DNA from: Promerops cafer
Taxonomy: Eukaryota > Chordata > Aves > Passeriformes > Nectariniidae
Assembly (NCBI GenBank): GCA_013398275.1
Contig: VZSE01015292.1
Span: 206,584 to 270,583, forward strand
DNA length: 64,000 bases
Reading direction: 5' to 3'
Both the position numbers and the translations under genes were made by a program. This document shows, one piece after another, positions 60,700 through 64,000 of the stretch (positions within the stretch are counted from its first letter, which is position 1; every line of letters begins with the position of its first letter). The notes beneath the pieces are model-generated. The model did no database searches. It saw only the letters and a list, made by a program, of their open reading frames with translations, and was not told the DNA's origin.

Positions 60700-63600
60700 T
60701 AGGACATTTTGAAGACAAAAGGTTTGTGCAAGTTTAACTTGGAGCACGAACTGTTCTGAAGAATAGTGACAGCAATTTTTTTATACTTGCGTGGTATTGG
60801 AGGAGTACTGCAAGGTACCCCATACAAACAAAGGTAGGTAACAGTAAGGAACAACTTAATATAACTCCCTTGGCCCTACATCCAGGTGTGTCATTTCCTT
60901 TGGGCTGGAAGTTTTTCCCACCTTGTCTTTTAAGAGATAAAATCTTTGTCTGACTTGCTTCAAAACATGTGCTGGTTTCTTCAGGCAACTATGGGAACAC
61001 ATCCCGTATTTAACTGAGTTATTTGATTTGTTTGTAGTTTCCAAAACAGGCAAAAGCTTGTTAAAGGGATAGGGGCAATTCCAGAACTCTCTCTGATAGT
61101 GAGAATATATTTTAGGTAGTGTAAGAAAGTAACCTATAGTCTGGAATCCCTAACTATTTAGACTGCTGGAGAATCCAGAAAAAAAATAAACTTGCCTAAT
61201 AGACTTTCTAGCTGTGTTTTCATTAAGTCTGAGACAGCTCAATAAGGAAGCTATGGTATGATTTATTTTAATCAGTTATTACATAGGAGTCATTAACAAA
61301 AAACAAAACAAAACAAAAACTCGGCAAAATATTCCTTACATACTTTTTGCTTTCCAAATCCACAAAACGTTTAGATAAAATCTCATTTCATTACAACCAA
61401 AACAAACCTCCAGTACTGGACTGCTTTCATTTTTTTCTGTAAGTGAAGATGTTTCCATACCTCTTCTGTCTACACTGGCGTTCCAGCTCCGTGTCTTTCG
61501 TGTCTGTTTTCTTTATAATCTCACTAAGGTTGGTCAGGAATTCTATTGTCTCCTAAGGCTTGATAAGAGCATTTGACAGACTGTGAACTAGAGATGGAGC
61601 AGGGAAAATGATTTAGTCATTTTTGTCATCTGAAGATGACTTTCAGAACTGCTAGCACACGTGATTATTCTTCCAGTTCAAATGTAAAAGAATCTGGATT
61701 TTGCCCTGTGCATTGAACATATGAAAATGTTCCCAGCTTTACAGCCCGTTAGTTTCATTTGATATTATTGTTGAGCTAAAAAGTGCATATCCAGGCACAC
61801 ACAGAGTCTTCTTTTGAAATAATTCCTCTATCTTAAAAGAGAGGAACCATGGGGCTACTGAATGATTTAGATAAAGAGTGTGTCCAGCTCTGTTCCTGTA
61901 AGTTACAGTCTCTAGGCATTGTGATATGAAATTCCATAGGACAAATGTTTTCATTTACAGCAACTGCTGTTTCACAACTGAGGTGGCATTGGCTGTACCT
62001 GTTCTTGGCACTGACCAAGAACAAATAAGATGAAGATTCATCTTCGGTTATTTCACTTATTTTTATTTATGTATTTTTGAAGGCCAGTGAGTGGAGGGAA
62101 ACATATAAAAAGGAGGATAACACTGGTTGTCATAACTGGTCAGTTGTTAAATGTGTCCAGCTCTGAATCAAGAGAGGGCAGGAATCCATTACTGGAATAT
62201 CCATGGTATCATGTACCATTAGGTTGTCTGAGGATATATTGTTGATAAAACATCCCTGGCAGGATCATCCTTTGCTCACAAAGACTCACAGAAAAATTGA
62301 AGCACAACCTGCCAAAGTCACCTCTCTCTAAAAAGAAATATTTCAAACATATTATAACAAATCTTGACTGTAAAATGTGCAAATTGGATTTCCAGTAATG
62401 AGACCCATCAGTAGGCACATTTTCTTGACATATTCTGTCTTGGAAATAGTGATTCAATTTTCCAAAAGTCCTTTAATTTGCTTAGGGAGGAAAGCATTTT
62501 CATTTTGCCCAGTCAGTTCTAATAATTTGCTAAATTCAAAATATGTGAAATTACTGAAGCTGGTTGTAGTGACCAGAAGGACCTCTAATCTTCTAATAGT
62601 ATTTTTCTTTTTCCCATGAATCATGTAGGCTTGCGCCAGAAATTTTTCAGAACAGATAAAACACAAATCTTAGTTGACATCCCTGCTGCTTGTCTCTTCC
62701 ACAGACAGAATTCGGGACATTTGCTAGTAATCCCCTTCAGAAGATTTGCTTTAGAAATCTCTGTTAGCTGCTGGGGTGTGTGGTTAGAAACTTGCATTTT
62801 CTCCTATGAGTAAAGTTCCTTAGGAATTCCCTTACAGATGAGTCTGGGTATTGATACTTCCTATCTTGGCAGTAACAAGCATGATGAGCCAGGTGAAGAG
62901 CAGTTGGGAAGGAAAAAGTTTTCCACAGCTCTTTTATGCTATAAAGCCTTGAAGGGTTTTAAACAATAATCCTTTATCCCACAGTATATTCTCGGGGTGG
63001 TTTCCTTTGGGCACTGGATGTTGAGTTGCGTGGCCTTTGGAATGCCTCAGGAGAGCCACACAGAAATAACTCCTGTGGGAATTGCATGTAGCATGTTCTA
63101 GTGGCACAGTCTTCTGTCTCAGAAACACTTAGGAGATTGCCAAGGCAGTTGTGTGCTCAGCTAACTTTTTCATTTGAAAACCAAGCTCATGAGTAGTGTC
63201 CCTCTAACAGACATTTTCTAAGTCTTTCTTAATTAATAAGTAGGTATTGTTAAATACCTTAGTTTTAAAAAGAGGATATCCCTTAAGTTGTCACATAATA
63301 TATTTATTCAATCAAATATATTTTATGAAAAGAAGAGTTGGGTTTTTTTCTGCCCTGCTTCTGGAGTTCCAGTAATTGTTGTGCAGATACAAACACTAGT
63401 TTAAGTGAGTGCTTTTGCCATTTCTCTTCCCTGGCAGCATCATGTGAGGTTTCTGTCCAGAACACTGAATTGCAGCACAGGGCTGGTGCTTCTGTGGCTG
63501 CCAGAAACAGCCCAGTACCCATGAGGAGGAGACTGTCCTTCAGTGGAAATATGGGTGTAGGTAGGTATGATTACCATAAAGTAACAAGAGACTGTACTGT

Positions 63601-64000
63601 TGCTATCCAAATACTGTTCATCACTTTTTATTTTACAGTGCAAGGGTTAAGACATTTTCCTGCAGCATACCATATTTAATTATGAATATTAATCCCTATT
63701 AGGAGCATTAGACTTCTTCAGGGATTCACCCAAGGACAACTGAAGTACATGGCATGAGTTGAAGACCAAGACTTTAACCCTTTTTTTGGGATTTCAGGGA
63801 GAAGACAGTCCAGAGTGTAGACTATAAGGGGCACTGAAGTTGCTTTATTTACTTACTTGTGCATGTCTGGAGTAAAACTGCATTTGTCCCTAAACTCAAA
63901 GAAAAATACTTAAACCAGGAATATTTTTCCTAGAGATTGTCAAACATTTGTATTCTGGATGCAAATGAAGTCTTGCTGCTTTTGCTGATCACTTGCTAAT
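60700..64000. other. AT-rich intergenic region
   Basis: I see no supported exon, RNA gene or recognisable repeat family in this stretch beyond short A-rich simple repeats. TAF4, the next gene expected from human synteny, has no recognisable first exon here and probably starts beyond the window. Confidence 0.5.
61294..61319. repeat. (AAAAC)n simple repeat
   Basis: Several AAAAC units occur in tandem in intergenic DNA. This is a short, low-complexity microsatellite. Confidence 0.7.

Noticed and set aside
1..64000. CRISPR arrays, operons, phage or prophage genes, tRNA or rRNA genes
   Set aside because: None seen. The window is intron-containing vertebrate DNA throughout, with no regularly spaced repeats and no recognisable tRNA or rRNA sequence.

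Overview
This window is vertebrate nuclear DNA, almost certainly from a bird. Genes are split into many short GT-AG exons, intergenic DNA is AT-rich, promoters are CpG-rich, and there are clear fragments of CR1, the dominant avian retroposon. Five protein-coding genes can be read with confidence. Their order is HRH3 (+), MTG2 (-), SS18L1 (-), PSMA7 (+), LSM14B (-). This matches, in inverted display, the block on human 20q13.33 (LSM14B-PSMA7-SS18L1-MTG2-HRH3), whose avian counterpart is expected on the chicken chromosome 20 homologue. That synteny also separates the PSMA7/SS18L1/HRH3 paralogues from PSMA8/SS18/HRH4.

Layout: 1-2.3 kb holds the last two coding exons and 3'UTR of histamine receptor H3. 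About 2.3-13.7 kb is an AT-rich gene-free stretch with one MIR-like relic. 14.1-19.7 kb holds MTG2, a mitochondrial ribosome-assembly GTPase with 6 coding exons totalling 409 codons. Its 5' end is scrambled by an assembly error: a perfect 949-bp repeat and three single-N joints. 22.2-34.0 kb holds SS18L1/CREST, complete in 11 coding exons (402 codons). 34.07-36.1 kb is a GC-rich divergent promoter containing a 577-N gap that hides PSMA7 exon 1. 36.1-40.2 kb holds the rest of the proteasome alpha-4 subunit gene. 40.3-42.2 kb is a short tail-to-tail spacer. 42.2-53.6 kb holds LSM14B, an RNA-granule protein; its first exon lies in a 188-N gap whose edge is exactly a splice donor. 53.8-64 kb is a CpG-island flank and then AT-rich DNA with no recognised gene, except a low-confidence two-exon candidate encoding 76 aa.

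The genes do not form one pathway. They are a conserved neighbourhood of housekeeping genes (mitoribosome assembly, proteasome, mRNP granules) with a chromatin regulator and a neuronal GPCR. PSMA7 and SS18L1 share a divergent CpG promoter. PSMA7/LSM14B and HRH3/MTG2 converge tail to tail.

I found no new biological system here. The most useful observations are the resolvable mis-scaffolding at MTG2, the two promoter gaps that remove first exons, an in-frame extra exon in LSM14B, and the unrecognised candidate gene at 55.5-60.7 kb.
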